DNA from: Musa acuminata AAA Group
Lineage: Eukaryota > Streptophyta > Magnoliopsida > Zingiberales > Musaceae
Length of the DNA: 64,000 nt
Reading direction: 5' to 3'
Assembly (NCBI RefSeq): GCF_036884655.1
Contig: NC_088359.1
Location: 14,489,501 to 14,553,500, forward strand
Position numbers and translations under genes: made by a program. Positions 12,590 to 23,624 of this stretch are shown here, piece after piece. Each line of letters starts with the position of its first letter. Positions within the stretch are counted from its first letter, which is position 1. The notes under the pieces were generated by a model. It worked only from the letters and a program-made list of their open reading frames with translations. It was not told the DNA's origin and searched no databases.

Positions 12590-12790
12590 TCAACTCATAG
12601 TTAATTCTAATATATTAATAAATGATATATTACAATATATAATGTAATTTGACTAATGTTATATATTATGATTTGACTAATAATATATATTAGAATATAT
12701 ATTAATGTCACTATTAGTAATCACTTATTGGATTAAAAAGTACTAATAGTCATAACTTATTACCAGTAATCACTTATTGGATTAATTCTT
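12590..12790. other. AT-rich island with a direct repeat
   Basis: Very AT-rich (TATATA-type) segment unlike its surroundings, with the phrase AGTAATCACTTATTGGATTA present twice (about 12716 and 12765). No terminal structure or coding potential is seen. It could be the remains of an LTR, a MITE or a matrix-attachment-like region; I cannot tell. Confidence 0.4.
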
Positions 12791-13631
12791 TAGCCCTATG
12801 GAAGAAGAAGAGTGTCATCGCTTATTCATAGAGTAGTCTCGCTCATTCATAGAGAGTAGCTTCGAGTGTAATCGCACCCAAACAAACAGTCTGTCTCAAA
12901 TACAAATGCAAAAAGAAAGCTGCTTTGCGCTACTAAAATAGAAAAGAAAATACCTTTTTTAGCCCAAATAACCTTAGATAAATAACCATCAATACAGAAT
13001 GCGAGAGTGAACTAGAAGACTCAACCCCAATGGCGAATGCAGCTGGCGGGGGGCATACAAATATCCAGTAAAGGCGGAGAACAAGGTATGAGTTACAGGC
13101 CAATAGACAGTCAAGGAATACTTATCTAAAGGAGTTGGATCGAAAAGCCCTTTCTTTACTATAACTATACTATGAATTTGATGATTCATTTGACATATTT
13201 TGGATATTCCTCTGCAGGTGAAGATTCGGCGTCGGCCTAGGCTTCTTTACACCTTGGATTTGGTACGAGAGCCTATGCTTTAGGAACAGGCTCAGGCTCC
13301 ATAGCTTCAAGTGTAAAGGATCCTATCACACAGACAGACGAGAAATGGGAAAACTAATCACTGGAAAACGAATCACTAGAATTGATGTTACCTAACCACT
13401 TCATATCTTTCTCTTTCTTTGAAAACTCCCCGGGTATTCTTATGGTAGTAGGGACTAGGAGCTCGGAGTTCTAGAGTATAGTAGGTGGGAAGAAATCACT
13501 CGTATGAGCTGTTGTGACGGTTACGGTATGCAGTGCTCAACCGATAGGAACGATAGGTTAGGAGGAACGGAGTAGCTCCAAAGATATAGGATGTTTTGGA
13601 CTCTACCGATATTAGCTGGTCCTTTAGGGAA

Positions 13632-13794
13632 CGAGCTACATTAAAGCGGGTGGTAGGCCGAAGCAGGTTCTTGAGCTCGACGGAAAGGAATATTTCTTAC
13701 TGACTTACGAGCTACATAAAAGCGGGTGGTAGGCCGAAGCAGGTTCTTGAGCTCGACGGAAAGGAATATTTCTTACTGACTTACGAGCTACATA
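13632..13794. repeat. 76-bp tandem duplication
   Basis: Two near-identical 76-bp units start at 13632 and 13708 and a short third start lies at 13784. The units differ at one site (CATTAAAG versus CATAAAAG). It contains GCGGGTGGTAGGCCGAAGC. Confidence 0.9.
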
Positions 13795-14270
13795 CTTTCA
13801 GTGAGAAGGATATGGGTACGTTGCCTTGCGCACTAGTGGTTTTCAGATTCCCAGAGTACAGCGCAACGTCCGACCTTAATGGACGATAGGGGCTCTTTCT
13901 TATTCTCGAATCCCTTTTTTCAGTACAAAGAATCAAGTTCTATGCTTTAGACGTCAGCCGCATCTGCTACTACCTATTCTAGCAAGAAAGCAAACCACCA
14001 ACGGATCCTTCCACTTCTATCACAGAGTCTAAGGGTTCCGCAAACCGAGAAACCATTTTGTTTAAAGGCCTCGCACTTGTGTCTCCCGTCATGACGACAG
14101 CCGGCCGAGATGATAGATTGACGTCAGCCGCACAATAGCCTGTTTGAATCGAATCATAAACTGTTCGTCGTGGGGAGTGCTAATCGAGGGCTTCACTTCT
14201 TATTTAGCTATTGAACTTCCCTGCTCTGGTTCAAAACTAGCTAGGCATCTTTGTAAGTCTCGTTAACACG

Positions 14271-14484
14271 CCGGCATTTATCTTGGAATGGAGGACGGAA
14301 CACCAAATCTTTATGTAATTAATTAGACCGGCATTTATCTTGGAATGGAGGACGGAACACCAAATCTTTATGTAATTAATTAGACCGGCATTTATCTTGG
14401 AATGGAGGACGGAACACCAAACCTTTATGTAATTAATCTTTATGTAATTAATTAGGAGGACGGAACACCAAACCTTTATGTAAT
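14271..14484. repeat. 57-bp tandem repeat, about 3.5 copies
   Basis: Units start at 14271, 14328 and 14385, each beginning CCGGCATTTATCTTGGAATG. Smaller internal duplications of 'ctttatgtaattaat' and of the 'aggacggaacaccaaa' part follow. The last copies are rearranged. Confidence 0.88.
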
Positions 14485-15702
14485 TCTAAAGAAAGGGGTG
14501 AACCGGTCGCTTACCCTTATCTTATAAGCCTTGTTAGATGATTCATAAAACCTTGCTTCTCTTTATGATAAAGCTTTCTTGTGGTTTCTGCCTCTTATGA
14601 GCACCTTCTAAACCATGCCCCACTAGACTTTGTTATGAGCCAGCTTAACCCATTAGTGATGTTACTTCTAAAACTCACTCTATTCTATTAGCAGCAGTTG
14701 TCCAAATCAAGTTCACAATCCTACAATTTATTACTATAACCTCCATCGAGAGCAAGAGAAAGAGAAAAAGCTCCCCGGGAAGGAAGGATAACTCAATTCG
14801 ATCACTGATTAGAAACTCGCTTAATCACCGTAGAGGTTTACAGGTAAATCGAGGTCTCTAGCATATCCCTTTTTAGGGCTTACAGTTCAATGTCACTGAT
14901 GGGGAATCCATAGATTGTAGTAGTTCCCAAGAAGAACGTAAAGAAACGAGTCTGTATCGCCACTTTACGAATCTAAATGGCAGCTTGCCCCATAAAGAAA
15001 AGACAGCTATCCCCTAAAATGGACCCGAAGGTGGATGCGATTCTCAAGAATGAGCTTCCTGGAGCCTCCTCAGGCTAAAACCAGATCCTAATGCAAGTGG
15101 CGGATCAAATCCATACTTATACAAATTCTCGCAAAGCCTTACCAGTCAGGGAGGCTAACGAAATGGGCGATCGAACTCAGCATCTACTACATACCTTATA
15201 GGGCCAGAGTGGTCGGGCATCGTCGAAATCAACTCCTTCCTTCGAGGGGGGAGCAGACTCAAAGCCAAAGACCGAGAATGAAAGCGTACTGTAAAAAAAG
15301 AGTGGAGCCAATGAATTAGCCAAAGCAGCCTCCGCAGCGAGCAACGAATCTTATTCCAATTCAACAACCAGGTTAGTCATAGTTATCGACTCAAACTGTA
15401 CGGAACCCATATAACTTAGCTCTTATTGCGACATTCCTTGCTTGATATGTAACTCATTTCCATGAAAGCAAACTAGAACTTGAGCTGCAACCCAACTAAC
15501 AACTGTGATATCGAAAGCTGTCTCTCGAAGAGGCAGTAGACACAGAAAGATCTTTAGAAGGGCCTTCCTACCGGACAGAAACATTATTTCCTAGACCAAT
15601 ACGGAGACACGAGACCAGGCGAAAGCCAATCGAAGGGCGCCCAATGTGCATTTTGAAATCTATTACAAGGGTTCGGTACAACTAAAAGTGTTGGCTCTAA
15701 TC

Positions 15703-16043
15703 TGTTGATGTTGATAGGAAGAGGGGATAGAGATATCAGATAGAGGAAGAGTAGGACAAGCTTTCAATCTTCTATATTTCTCTCAAGAAAAACACTTTTA
15801 CAAATTTCAGAAACTCTATCTTTTCTCATGACCCAACATATGGGGTTTATATAGTCCCCAAAGATACATTATATTAATTGTATTCAAGATGAATCATTCT
15901 CTTTCAAGAAATCCTTTCAAGAACCAATAACCAATTTGACTTATTCTTCTATAGACTTTTAATCTAATTTTTCTTCTTGATGTAATGATTCTCCCAGATG
16001 CAATGAACCTTGTTATGACACTTAAACAAGTTTAATTCCAACA
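15703..16043 (-). repeat. 3' LTR of element C
   Basis: 341 bp, TGTTGATG to CCAACA as read on the plus strand. A TATA-like TATATAAA (minus strand) lies at 15846-15853. The gag-pol stop codon falls inside this LTR at 16032-16034, as in many copia elements whose pol ends ECWN. Confidence 0.92.
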
Positions 16044-19007
16044 TTCTCCCCTCTTAAACTTGTTCCATCTAACATGCCAAGTTTTTCTTCGAAGTTGTTG
16101 AATATATACCTCTTCTTCAAGAACTCCATTAAGAAATACTGATTTGACATCCATTTGTAAAATCTTCCATTTTATTTGAGCTGCTAGAGAGATAAGTAAT
16201 CTTACTGTCTCCAATCGAGCAACTGGCGTAAATACTTCTTCATAATCAATCCCATATTGTTGTTTATATCCCTTCGCAACCAATATGGCCTTATATTTCT
16301 CCACCTCTCCTTTTGCATTTCTTTTTGTTTTAAAGATCCACTTAACACCGATAGCTTGGTGGTCTTCTGGAAGTGTAGTAAGCTCCCATGTATTATTTTT
16401 GTTAATGGCATGAATCTCTTCATTCATAGCTTGTCGCCATTTTTCATCTCTATAAGCTTCTTCGAAGGTTAATGGATCATATCCTGCAAAAAGACAAAAT
16501 AAAGAAAGTTCATCATTGTTAGTATCGATCCTTCGAGTCACATCATATAGATCCTGAATAGGTCTTGTCCTTCTTATAATTGGACTTCTTGAATCATGTA
16601 ACCTAGCTGATATAGGTGATGATTCCGGCATAGCCACTTCGGTGCTTGCTTGTATTATATCATCTTCTTCTGAAACTACAGCTTTCTTATGCTGCTCATC
16701 ACTTTTCCAGTTCCAAATCTGTTGTTCATCAAACTCAACATCTCTTGACATCACAACTTTATTTGTGATAGGATTGTAGAGTTTGTAACCACTAGAATTT
16801 TCTGGATAACCTAGCAAAATGCATTTTTGACTTTTATCCTCCAATTTGGTTCTCTTCTCTTCTGGTATCTTGGCAAATGCAATACTTCCAAAAATCCTTA
16901 AGTGATCAACTCTTGGTTTTTGTAAGCTCCATGCTTCTTCTGGTGTAACATTACCAATTCGCTTTGTCGGAAACCTATTAAGCAAATAAACTGCACAAGC
17001 AACAGCATCACCCCAAAATTCTTTCGGAATTTTTCTTTCCTTTAACATGCATCGGACCATATTAAGGATAGTCCTATTTTTTCTTTCTGAGACACCATTT
17101 TGTTGAGGTGTGTATGGCATGGTGAATTGATGTAGAATTCCATTATTTCTACAAAAACTTTCAAATTCATTTGATATATATTCACCACCTCTATCTGTTC
17201 TTAAACATTTAATCTTGCAACAACTTTGTCTTTCAACCAAATCCTTAAATTCTTTGAATTTGCTTAAAACTTCTTTCTTTTCTTTTAACATGTAAACCCA
17301 AGTTTTGCCACTATGATCATCAGTAAATGTAAGAAAATACCTGCTTCCTCCAAGTGTTACTGGATTGATAGGGCCACAAACATCCGAGTGTACCAGATCA
17401 AGTCGATTCCATGCTCTTTTTGTCCTTCTCACTTTGAAAGGCTTTCTTTCTTGTTTACCCATGACACATACTTCACATAGTTTTGCTGGGCGATCAATTT
17501 TTGGCATTCCTGTCACCATATTATACTTTTCTAGAAGTTTCAAAGCCTCAAAGTTTAAATGAGCATATCTAAGATGCCAAAGTGTAGAAATATCCTCAAT
17601 ATCAGCTTTAAAACAATTTGATTGATCAAAAATACTCAAATGTAGAGGAAACATTCTATTCCTTGCCATTTTCACATGTGATATCAATGTTTTATTCTTG
17701 TCACGAATTGAGAGAGTCATATCTTTCATCTTAATTTCATAACCTTTTTCAAGTAATTGTCCCAAGCTTAAAATATTATTTTTCATATCAGGAACATAAT
17801 AAACATCTGAAATGCATACTTCCTTGCCATTATTAAGTTCAAGGAGAATTTTACCTTTGCCTCTTACTGGTCTTTGAGACAAATCGCCAAATGTAATGTT
17901 CCCGGAATAACTTGTATCTATTTCTGAAAATAGTTCTTTGATGCCACACATATGATTTGAGGCTCCTGTATCTAGATACCATGTCATAGACTGATCATTT
18001 TTCAAATTTTCATAACTCATTAGCAAAACTTGATTTTCCTTCTTTTCTTCCTCAACAAAATTTGCCTTATCACCTTGATTGTTAGGATTATAATAACATT
18101 CATAAGAGTAATGTCCATACCTTTTGCAAACATAGCATTGTATTTCAGACCTTTTAGAGTTTCTGCCACGTCCACGGCCTCGGCCACGTCCTCGACCATA
18201 ACCTCGGCCTCTTTGGCTATAATTTTCTCCAACTTCTTCATTGTTTGGAGATTCTTGATTAGTCTGATTTCTGCCTCCTCTTCCTCTTTGTCCTCGTCCT
18301 CTTCCTCTTTGAGAATTTGATTCTCTTTTATTTTCAAGAGCAAACTTAGCTTGTAGTGCTTGCTCCATAGTTTTCTCTTCTCCTCTTTTTGTAATCCTTT
18401 GTTCATGAACTTGAAGGGAACCCATAAGTTCTTCTAAAGACATTTTTTCCAAATCTTTAGATTCTTCAATCGCAACAGCAATAAAATCAAATTTCGGATC
18501 TAGAGATCTCAATATTTTTTCTATTACTCTCTGATCATTTACTTGTTCACCATTTCGTCTCATTTGATGAACAATATAAATGATTTTTGAGAAGTAATCA
18601 GAAATAGTTTCAGAAGTACCTTGTTGTAGTTTTTCAAACTTGGCTCGTAAAACTTGTAGACGAAGTTTCTTTACCTTATCAACACCACCGAATGCTCTTT
18701 GAAGCATTTCCCAAGCCTCCTTTGAAGTATTTGCTGGAGCGATGATCTCGAACATTGTATCATCAAGGCCTTGGTAAATTGTGAACAAAGCCTTTTTCTC
18801 CTTCTTCCTTCTTTCTTTGAGTTGTTTTCTTCCTTCTGCATTCATTGCTCCTTCTTCTGCTGGACTTGGTTCAACAAATCCATCTTCTACAAACTCCCAC
18901 ACATCTTGGGAGCCTAGAAGAACCTTCATTTGGATGCACCATATGTCATAATTTTCTTTTGTCAATCTGGGGATCTGGAGTTGGATGACACTTGAGGAAG
19001 AAGTCAT
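16032..19007 (-). CDS. gag-pol: Gag-protease-integrase polyprotein with truncated RT (element C)
   Basis: A 991-residue uninterrupted copia polyprotein. Gag (UBN2-type) covers about residues 20-215, followed by an Arg/Gly-rich stretch and a CCHC zinc knuckle (CYVCKRYGHYSYEC, about 289-302). The aspartic protease site is WYLDTGASNHMCG near 341. The integrase HHCC region starts near 474 and the catalytic core shows LVHSDVCGP, FTDDHSGKTW and GVSERKNRT. RT begins near 886 (WIFKTKRNAKGEVEKY) and reaches MDVKSVFLNGVLEEEVY. It then jumps to the very C-terminal RGECWN tail, so the YVDD box and RNase H are deleted. Family members are usually about 1300 residues. The start is the first ATG after the primer site. 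It could act in particle formation and integration but cannot copy RNA by itself. Confidence 0.9.
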   Translation of the reverse strand: MTSSSSVIQLQIPRLTKENYDIWCIQMKVLLGSQDVWEFVEDGFVEPSPAEEGAMNAEGRKQLKERRKKEKKALFTIYQGLDDTMFEIIAPANTSKEAWEMLQRAFGGVDKVKKLRLQVLRAKFEKLQQGTSETISDYFSKIIYIVHQMRRNGEQVNDQRVIEKILRSLDPKFDFIAVAIEESKDLEKMSLEELMGSLQVHEQRITKRGEEKTMEQALQAKFALENKRESNSQRGRGRGQRGRGGRNQTNQESPNNEEVGENYSQRGRGYGRGRGRGRGRGRNSKRSEIQCYVCKRYGHYSYECYYNPNNQGDKANFVEEEKKENQVLLMSYENLKNDQSMTWYLDTGASNHMCGIKELFSEIDTSYSGNITFGDLSQRPVRGKGKILLELNNGKEVCISDVYYVPDMKNNILSLGQLLEKGYEIKMKDMTLSIRDKNKTLISHVKMARNRMFPLHLSIFDQSNCFKADIEDISTLWHLRYAHLNFEALKLLEKYNMVTGMPKIDRPAKLCEVCVMGKQERKPFKVRRTKRAWNRLDLVHSDVCGPINPVTLGGSRYFLTFTDDHSGKTWVYMLKEKKEVLSKFKEFKDLVERQSCCKIKCLRTDRGGEYISNEFESFCRNNGILHQFTMPYTPQQNGVSERKNRTILNMVRCMLKERKIPKEFWGDAVACAVYLLNRFPTKRIGNVTPEEAWSLQKPRVDHLRIFGSIAFAKIPEEKRTKLEDKSQKCILLGYPENSSGYKLYNPITNKVVMSRDVEFDEQQIWNWKSDEQHKKAVVSEEDDIIQASTEVAMPESSPISARLHDSRSPIIRRTRPIQDLYDVTRRIDTNNDELSLFCLFAGYDPLTFEEAYRDEKWRQAMNEEIHAINKNNTWELTTLPEDHQAIGVKWIFKTKRNAKGEVEKYKAILVAKGYKQQYGIDYEEVFTPVARLETVRLLISLAAQIKWKILQMDVKSVFLNGVLEEEVYIQQLRRKTWHVRWNKFKRGECWN

Positions 19008-19019
19008 AGCTTAACCTAT

Positions 19020-19031
19020 GCTCTGATACCA
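19020..19031 (-). other. Primer binding site of element C
   Basis: Minus strand TGGTATCAGAGC, two bases inside the 5' LTR; matches the initiator tRNA-Met-type site of copia elements. Confidence 0.85.
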
Positions 19032-19033
19032 AA

Positions 19034-19374
19034 TGTTGATGTTGATAGGAAGAGGGGATAGAGATATCAGACAGAGGAAGAGTAGGACAAGCTTTCAATC
19101 TTCTATATTTCTCTCAAGAAAAACACTTTTACAAATTTCAGAAACTCTATCTTTTCTCATGACCCAACATATGGGGTTTATATAGTCCCCAAAGATACAT
19201 TATATTAATTGTATTCAAGATGAATCATTCTCTTTCAAGAAACCCTTTCAAGAACCAATAACCAATTTGACTTATTCTTTTATAGACTTTTAATCCAATT
19301 TTTCTTCTTGATGTAATGATTCTCCCAGATGCAATGAACCTTGTTATGACACTTAAACAAGTTTAATTCCAACA
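19034..19374 (-). repeat. 5' LTR of element C
   Basis: 341 bp, four substitutions from the 3' LTR. The TATA-like box TATATAAA on the minus strand lies at 19177-19184. It ends directly at the TAATC target duplication. Confidence 0.92.
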
Positions 19375-19379
19375 TAATC

Positions 19380-20377
19380 TTCGTCGAAAGGCTGAGCCCC
19401 CCCTTGACCCATGTGATTTGACTCCCTCGGAAGCGGTAACGGAGCACCTCGGGTGAGTTTGTCTTCTAATACCGCATGGTACTATTTCACTCGGGCTAAT
19501 TTGATTATTGGTTTCGTAAGTAGCTTCTCGCATGTGTTACTCTTCTGCTTTAGTGGGTACAAAGTTCGGATTGAAGGAAAGGATGAACGCTGGCAAAAGA
19601 TGCTGCCTTCTCCGCATATATGCTTGTTAACTTAGTCGAATAGCATCTGAGAAAGAACGTTGTGTAAACATCTGTAATAAGAAAGACTTCTGATTCGTTA
19701 TCGTACCCTTTGACCATCGGCAGATCCCTTTCCTTACTCGCTTTATTTGGTATTCTGTCGAGTACCTTCTTTCGTTCCTCTGATAGCTTCTTATTGGGCT
19801 CTCGATTTTCTTTACACTCTTTTACGTGCCATGTCTATAGTGACTCTTTAAAAGAGAATCTAAGTATAGTGACTCTTTATATACGAGCGAGGTAAAAGCA
19901 CAAGGAGCCCGGTAATAGGCATAGGTGCTCTTGCTACCCTCAGTAGGTTCGATTGAGCCTAACCCTCGAAATAAGTAATTCAAGCGAGCTACCGTGTCCT
20001 TACCCACTATGTACTTCAAAAAGGAAGCCATCCACGTATCTAAGATGGTTTTTCTTAATTTGCATCTCATCTAAACTTCATGGTTTAGTCACTTTTATGG
20101 AAAGCCCGATTGAAGCCGAAAAGTAGATACCATAGGAGCGGGGTAGAAACCCTGTTTGGAAGAATTCCCTCTTCAGACACGTTGGACTCTTATCTTACTA
20201 TAATGAATAACTGTTCAGTGAGCGAACCTTCCCATAGTGTATCGACGGAGTCAAGCTACTGACTTTACCATGTTCTTGGACTGATGACTCACGGCTTAGG
20301 GTGAACCAAAATTGATTGATGAATCGAAGCTCTACCCGACTCGCAGTGCATGCCACACCCACGACTTATGTACCTCA
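19380..20377. other. Filler between elements C and B
   Basis: About 1 kb with no supported gene, repeat array or RNA. Only short ORFs (82 codons or fewer) with no recognisable motif. Texture as in the other filler blocks. Confidence 0.5.
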
Positions 20378-20823
20378 TGTTAGTTTGGCAAGTCCCATAG
20401 TCCCACATCGGGAAAATGAGGCTTGTCATCTCCTATTGGAACTATAAAAAAGGGTCTGGGCTTTGAAGTCAGATGCACCACAAGAGGTACCACAAGTGGC
20501 ACCACAAGAAAAACCTAAGTATTTGCTTTGGTTTAAGTCCATACTCAGTTAAATAGTTTGGACTTATAGTTTGATTTTTCTTGTTTAGTATTTTCGGGTG
20601 TTTTATGGCCTAGGAACATCTTCCTAAGGCATTTGTAATTGTCCCTCTTTTGCAGTAGTAATTTGCTCATCTTTCGTCCGTGGATATAGGTCAAAGTCAA
20701 TTGACCGAACCACGTATATCTGGTGTTCTGGTGTTCTTGTCTCGCTTTTATTCTTTCCGCTTTATTGTCTTGTTGGGTTGCCAAAATTACCTTATGGTAA
20801 ATTTCCTGGGGCTAGCTCTAACA
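20378..20823 (+). repeat. 5' LTR of element B
   Basis: 446 bp, TGTTAG to CTAACA. TATA-like CTATAAAAAAGG at about 20442-20453. The terminal bases and the primer site that follow fix the boundaries. Confidence 0.92.
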
Positions 20824-20826
20824 AAC

Positions 20827-20839
20827 TGGTATCAAAGCC
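20827..20839 (+). other. Primer binding site of element B
   Basis: TGGTATCAAAGCC, three bases after the LTR. It differs by one base (A for G) from the initiator-Met-type site in element A. Confidence 0.8.
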
Positions 20840-20863
20840 TGGTTTCGGGATCTTTTGGCAACG

Positions 20864-21520
20864 ATGACAATAACAAAGATTGTTGTCGAGAAATTCGACA
20901 GAAATGTCAACTTCGGCTTATGGCAACTCAAGATGGAGGCCATTCTGGTTCAAGACGGAGTTGATTTGGTATTACAGGGAGCCGAGAGCATTCCAGATGA
21001 TATGTCAAAAGAAGAGCTTGCGGGTATGGATAAGAAGGCCCGATCAAGCATCATTCTAAATCTCTCTAACGAGGTTTTACGGGAGGTAGCTACGAAGACT
21101 ACGACTAAGAGCATGTGGGACAAGCTTAAAGCCTTGTACATGAAGAGGACAGTGGAGAATCGTCTCTACTTGAAGCAGAGTCTGTATATGCTTCGGATGA
21201 TTGAAGGTACATCTATACTCTCGCATTTTGATAAGTTTGATTCTTTGGTTATGGATTTGGAGAATATAGATGCAAAAATTGATGATGAGGATAAGGCTTT
21301 GTTACTCTTGTATTCTCTTCCCTAATCTTTTAAGCATTTTCGTGATACTTTGATTTATGGAAAAGAAATAGTTTTGTATCAAGAAATTAAATCTGCACTG
21401 AAATCTAAGGAGCAGATAGGCAGGAATATCACTGGGGAAAGTAGAGAGAATCAGGCTGAGGGTCTGGTTGTTAGGGGGAGAATGCATAAAAGAGAATTTG
21501 ATAGTAGTAGATCTCTCTAC
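20864..21520 (+). pseudogene. gag: Copia gag (element B), one stop and one frameshift
   Basis: Gag homologous to that of element A. The ATG at 20864 (MTITKIVVEKFDRNVNFG) is preferred to any non-ATG start upstream, because it matches the A start. The frame is open to a TAA at 21323-21325, exactly where element A has a Gln codon. It continues in the same frame past GKEIVLYQEIKSALKSKEQ and stops again at about 21520. From about 21468 the homologous sequence leading to the zinc knuckle is in another frame, so there is also a small indel around 21470-21510. The product would be a truncated Gag of 154 residues without the RNA-binding knuckle. Confidence 0.85.
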
Positions 21521-23558
21521 TAAATCTAGATCTAAATCCAGACATAGAAATTTGGAATGCAGATATTGTCATAAAATGGGGCACATTAAATCTGATTGCT
21601 TTAAATTAAAAAATAAATTAAAGCAAAAGGAAAAATTTGTTGAAAAAACTACTGAATCCGCTGAAGTTAGTGTAGCAACTGATGAGATTGTTGGAAATAT
21701 TTTTTCTGCTATTGATGATAGGACGAGGTCTAAAAATGAATGGATTTTAGATTCAGGTTGTTCTTATCACATGTGTCCCAATAGGGATTTGTTTTCCACA
21801 TATGAATATTGTAATAGTGGAATTGTTTTGATGGGAAATAATGCCGCATGTGATGTTGTTGGTAAAGGCACAATCCGAATTAAAATGCATGATGGTATTG
21901 TGAGGACGCTCACGAATGTTAGACATGTTCCTGATTTGAAAAAGAATCTCATCTCTTTAGGCACCCTAGAGGCCCTTGGGTGTAAATACACAGCTGAAGG
22001 TGGAGTTATGAAAGTTTCTAGAAGTGCTCTTATTGTTATGAAAGCTTGTAGGTCTGGTAGCTTGTATATTCTGCAGGGAACTACTGTCACAAGTTCGGTT
22101 GCAGTTTCGTCATCATCATTGTCTGATTCTGACATCACCAAATTATGGCATATGCGTTTGGGTCATATGAGCGAAAAAGGTTTGAGCATATTGAGCAAAA
22201 GGGGTCTACTTTGCGGACAGAGTACTAGGCCACTTGATTTTTGTGAACACTGCATTTTTGGAAAGCAGAAAAGAGTCAGCTTCACTTCTCCGGCAGTTCA
22301 CAAAACGAAAGGTACTCTTGACTATATTCATTCAGACCTTTGGGGTCCAGCTCATGTTCAATCTAAGGGTGGTGCCAGGTATATGTTGACTTTCATTGAC
22401 GATTATTCCAAGAAAGTTTGGGTTTATTTTCTGAAGCATAAAAATGATGTTTTTCTAACCTTTGAACAATGGAAGGCTTTGATAGAGAAGCAAATAGGTA
22501 AACAGATTAAGCGGCTTCGAACAGATAATGACATGGAATTTTGTGAAGGTGATTTTGAAGAATTATGCAAAAATGAAGGAATCGTTCGGCATCGCACTGT
22601 TAGGATGACGCCTCAGCAAAATGGTGTGGTCGAACGTATGAACAAAACACTCTTGGAGAGAGCGAGGTGTATGATCTCAAATGCAGGGTTGACAAAGGAC
22701 TTTTGGGCAGAGGCGATTAATATGGCCTGTTACATTGTCAACCGCGCTCCTTCTGCAGCACTTAACTTTAAAACTCCAGAGGAAGTTTGGTCAGGTACTC
22801 CTACCGATTATTCTGATTTTAAAATTTTTGGGTGCCCAGCATACATGCATGTAAATGAAGGAAAATTAGAGCCTCGGGCTAAAAAGTGCATTTTCCTTGG
22901 GTATGCTTCTGGGGTGAAAGGATACAGATTATGGTGTCCTGATCCCAAATCCCCAAAATTTGTAATCAGTAGAGATGTTACTTTTGATGAATTATCTATG
23001 TTATCTTCTAAAGAGAATTCTACTAGTTGTATAAATGATAGTGCGCAGAAGCAGGTGGAGCTTGAGATTGGTAGTTCATATTCTTTTAAGTCGAACTCTT
23101 CTACTCAAAGAATGCTAGTAGGTGGACCCGAGTCTACTGACGTAGATGATCCAGAGGAAGAGCAATATTCCATAACCAAGGATAGACCATGGAGAGATAT
23201 TCGACCACCACAAAGATATGCAAATTTGGTTGCATATGCTTTGTCTATTGCAGAAGAGACAAGTGAAGTTGGTGAGCCTACTTCCTACTCAGATGTAGTT
23301 TCTTGTGATAATTCCGCTAAGTGGTTGATTGCGATGAATGAAGAAATTGAGTCTCTCCATCGGAATAGAACTTGGGATCTTGTGAAGCCGCCTTCGGGTA
23401 AGAAAATTGTTGGATGCAAATGGGATACCATTGTTGAGGGGAAAGTCCTTATTCAGAAAATTCATACGAAGGACAATCCAGCTGATATGTTTACGAAGCC
23501 TCTTCCGGTTTACAAGTTCAAGCAGTGCTTGGACTTGGTTGGTGTTCATTGTTGGTGA
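21468..23558 (+). pseudogene. pol: Zinc knuckle-protease-integrase with RT/RNase H deletion (element B)
   Basis: Open for 696 codons but not a complete pol. The order is: CCHC knuckle [14 protein letters not shown] (about residues 27-40), protease [13 protein letters not shown] (about 91-103), integrase HHCC ([13 protein letters not shown] to CEHCIFGKQ), core motifs [21 protein letters not shown] and NGVVERMNK, then the start of RT ([23 protein letters not shown]). Directly after VGCKW the protein continues with [20 protein letters not shown] and MFTKPLP, the end of RNase H. The deletion therefore removes nearly all of RT and RNase H but keeps the frame. A second core residue looks altered (LRTDNDMEF where family members usually have a Gly-rich SDNG/SDRG block). 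The first codon is only the ORF limit; the true frame came from gag. Confidence 0.85.
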
Positions 23559-23624
23559 TTGCCCGTTGGGGCTATTATGAAGAAGGTGGAGCAAGTTTTG
23601 TTGGGACATGCCAAGGTGGAGATT

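Larger units (their letters stand above)
8651..15702. other. Non-coding filler with several tandem arrays
   Basis: No gene supported. The stretch holds the 25-, 42-, 76- and 57-bp tandem repeats listed separately, degenerate repeats near 9502-9640 (a 'cctataatctctattc' phrase recurring about four times), and an AT-rich island at about 12590-12790. The remainder looks like the filler to the left. Small ORFs are below 70 codons apart from the artefact on the 42-bp array. Confidence 0.5.
15698..19379 (-). mobile_element. Copia element C, RT-less, with target-site duplication
   Basis: Complete LTR element of 3672 bp (15703-19374) on the minus strand, flanked by a perfect 5-bp duplication TAATC (15698-15702 and 19375-19379). 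The LTRs are both 341 bp and differ at four positions that I counted (about 1.2 percent), so insertion was recent. Inside is one open frame for gag, protease, integrase and the start of RT. The rest of RT and all of RNase H are absent, so the element is about 1 kb or more shorter than usual for copia and must be non-autonomous. It sits in filler DNA, away from other elements. Confidence 0.93.

Noticed and set aside
10281..14484. CRISPR array
   Set aside because: Repeats are contiguous without unique spacers and no cas genes exist; the context is eukaryotic.
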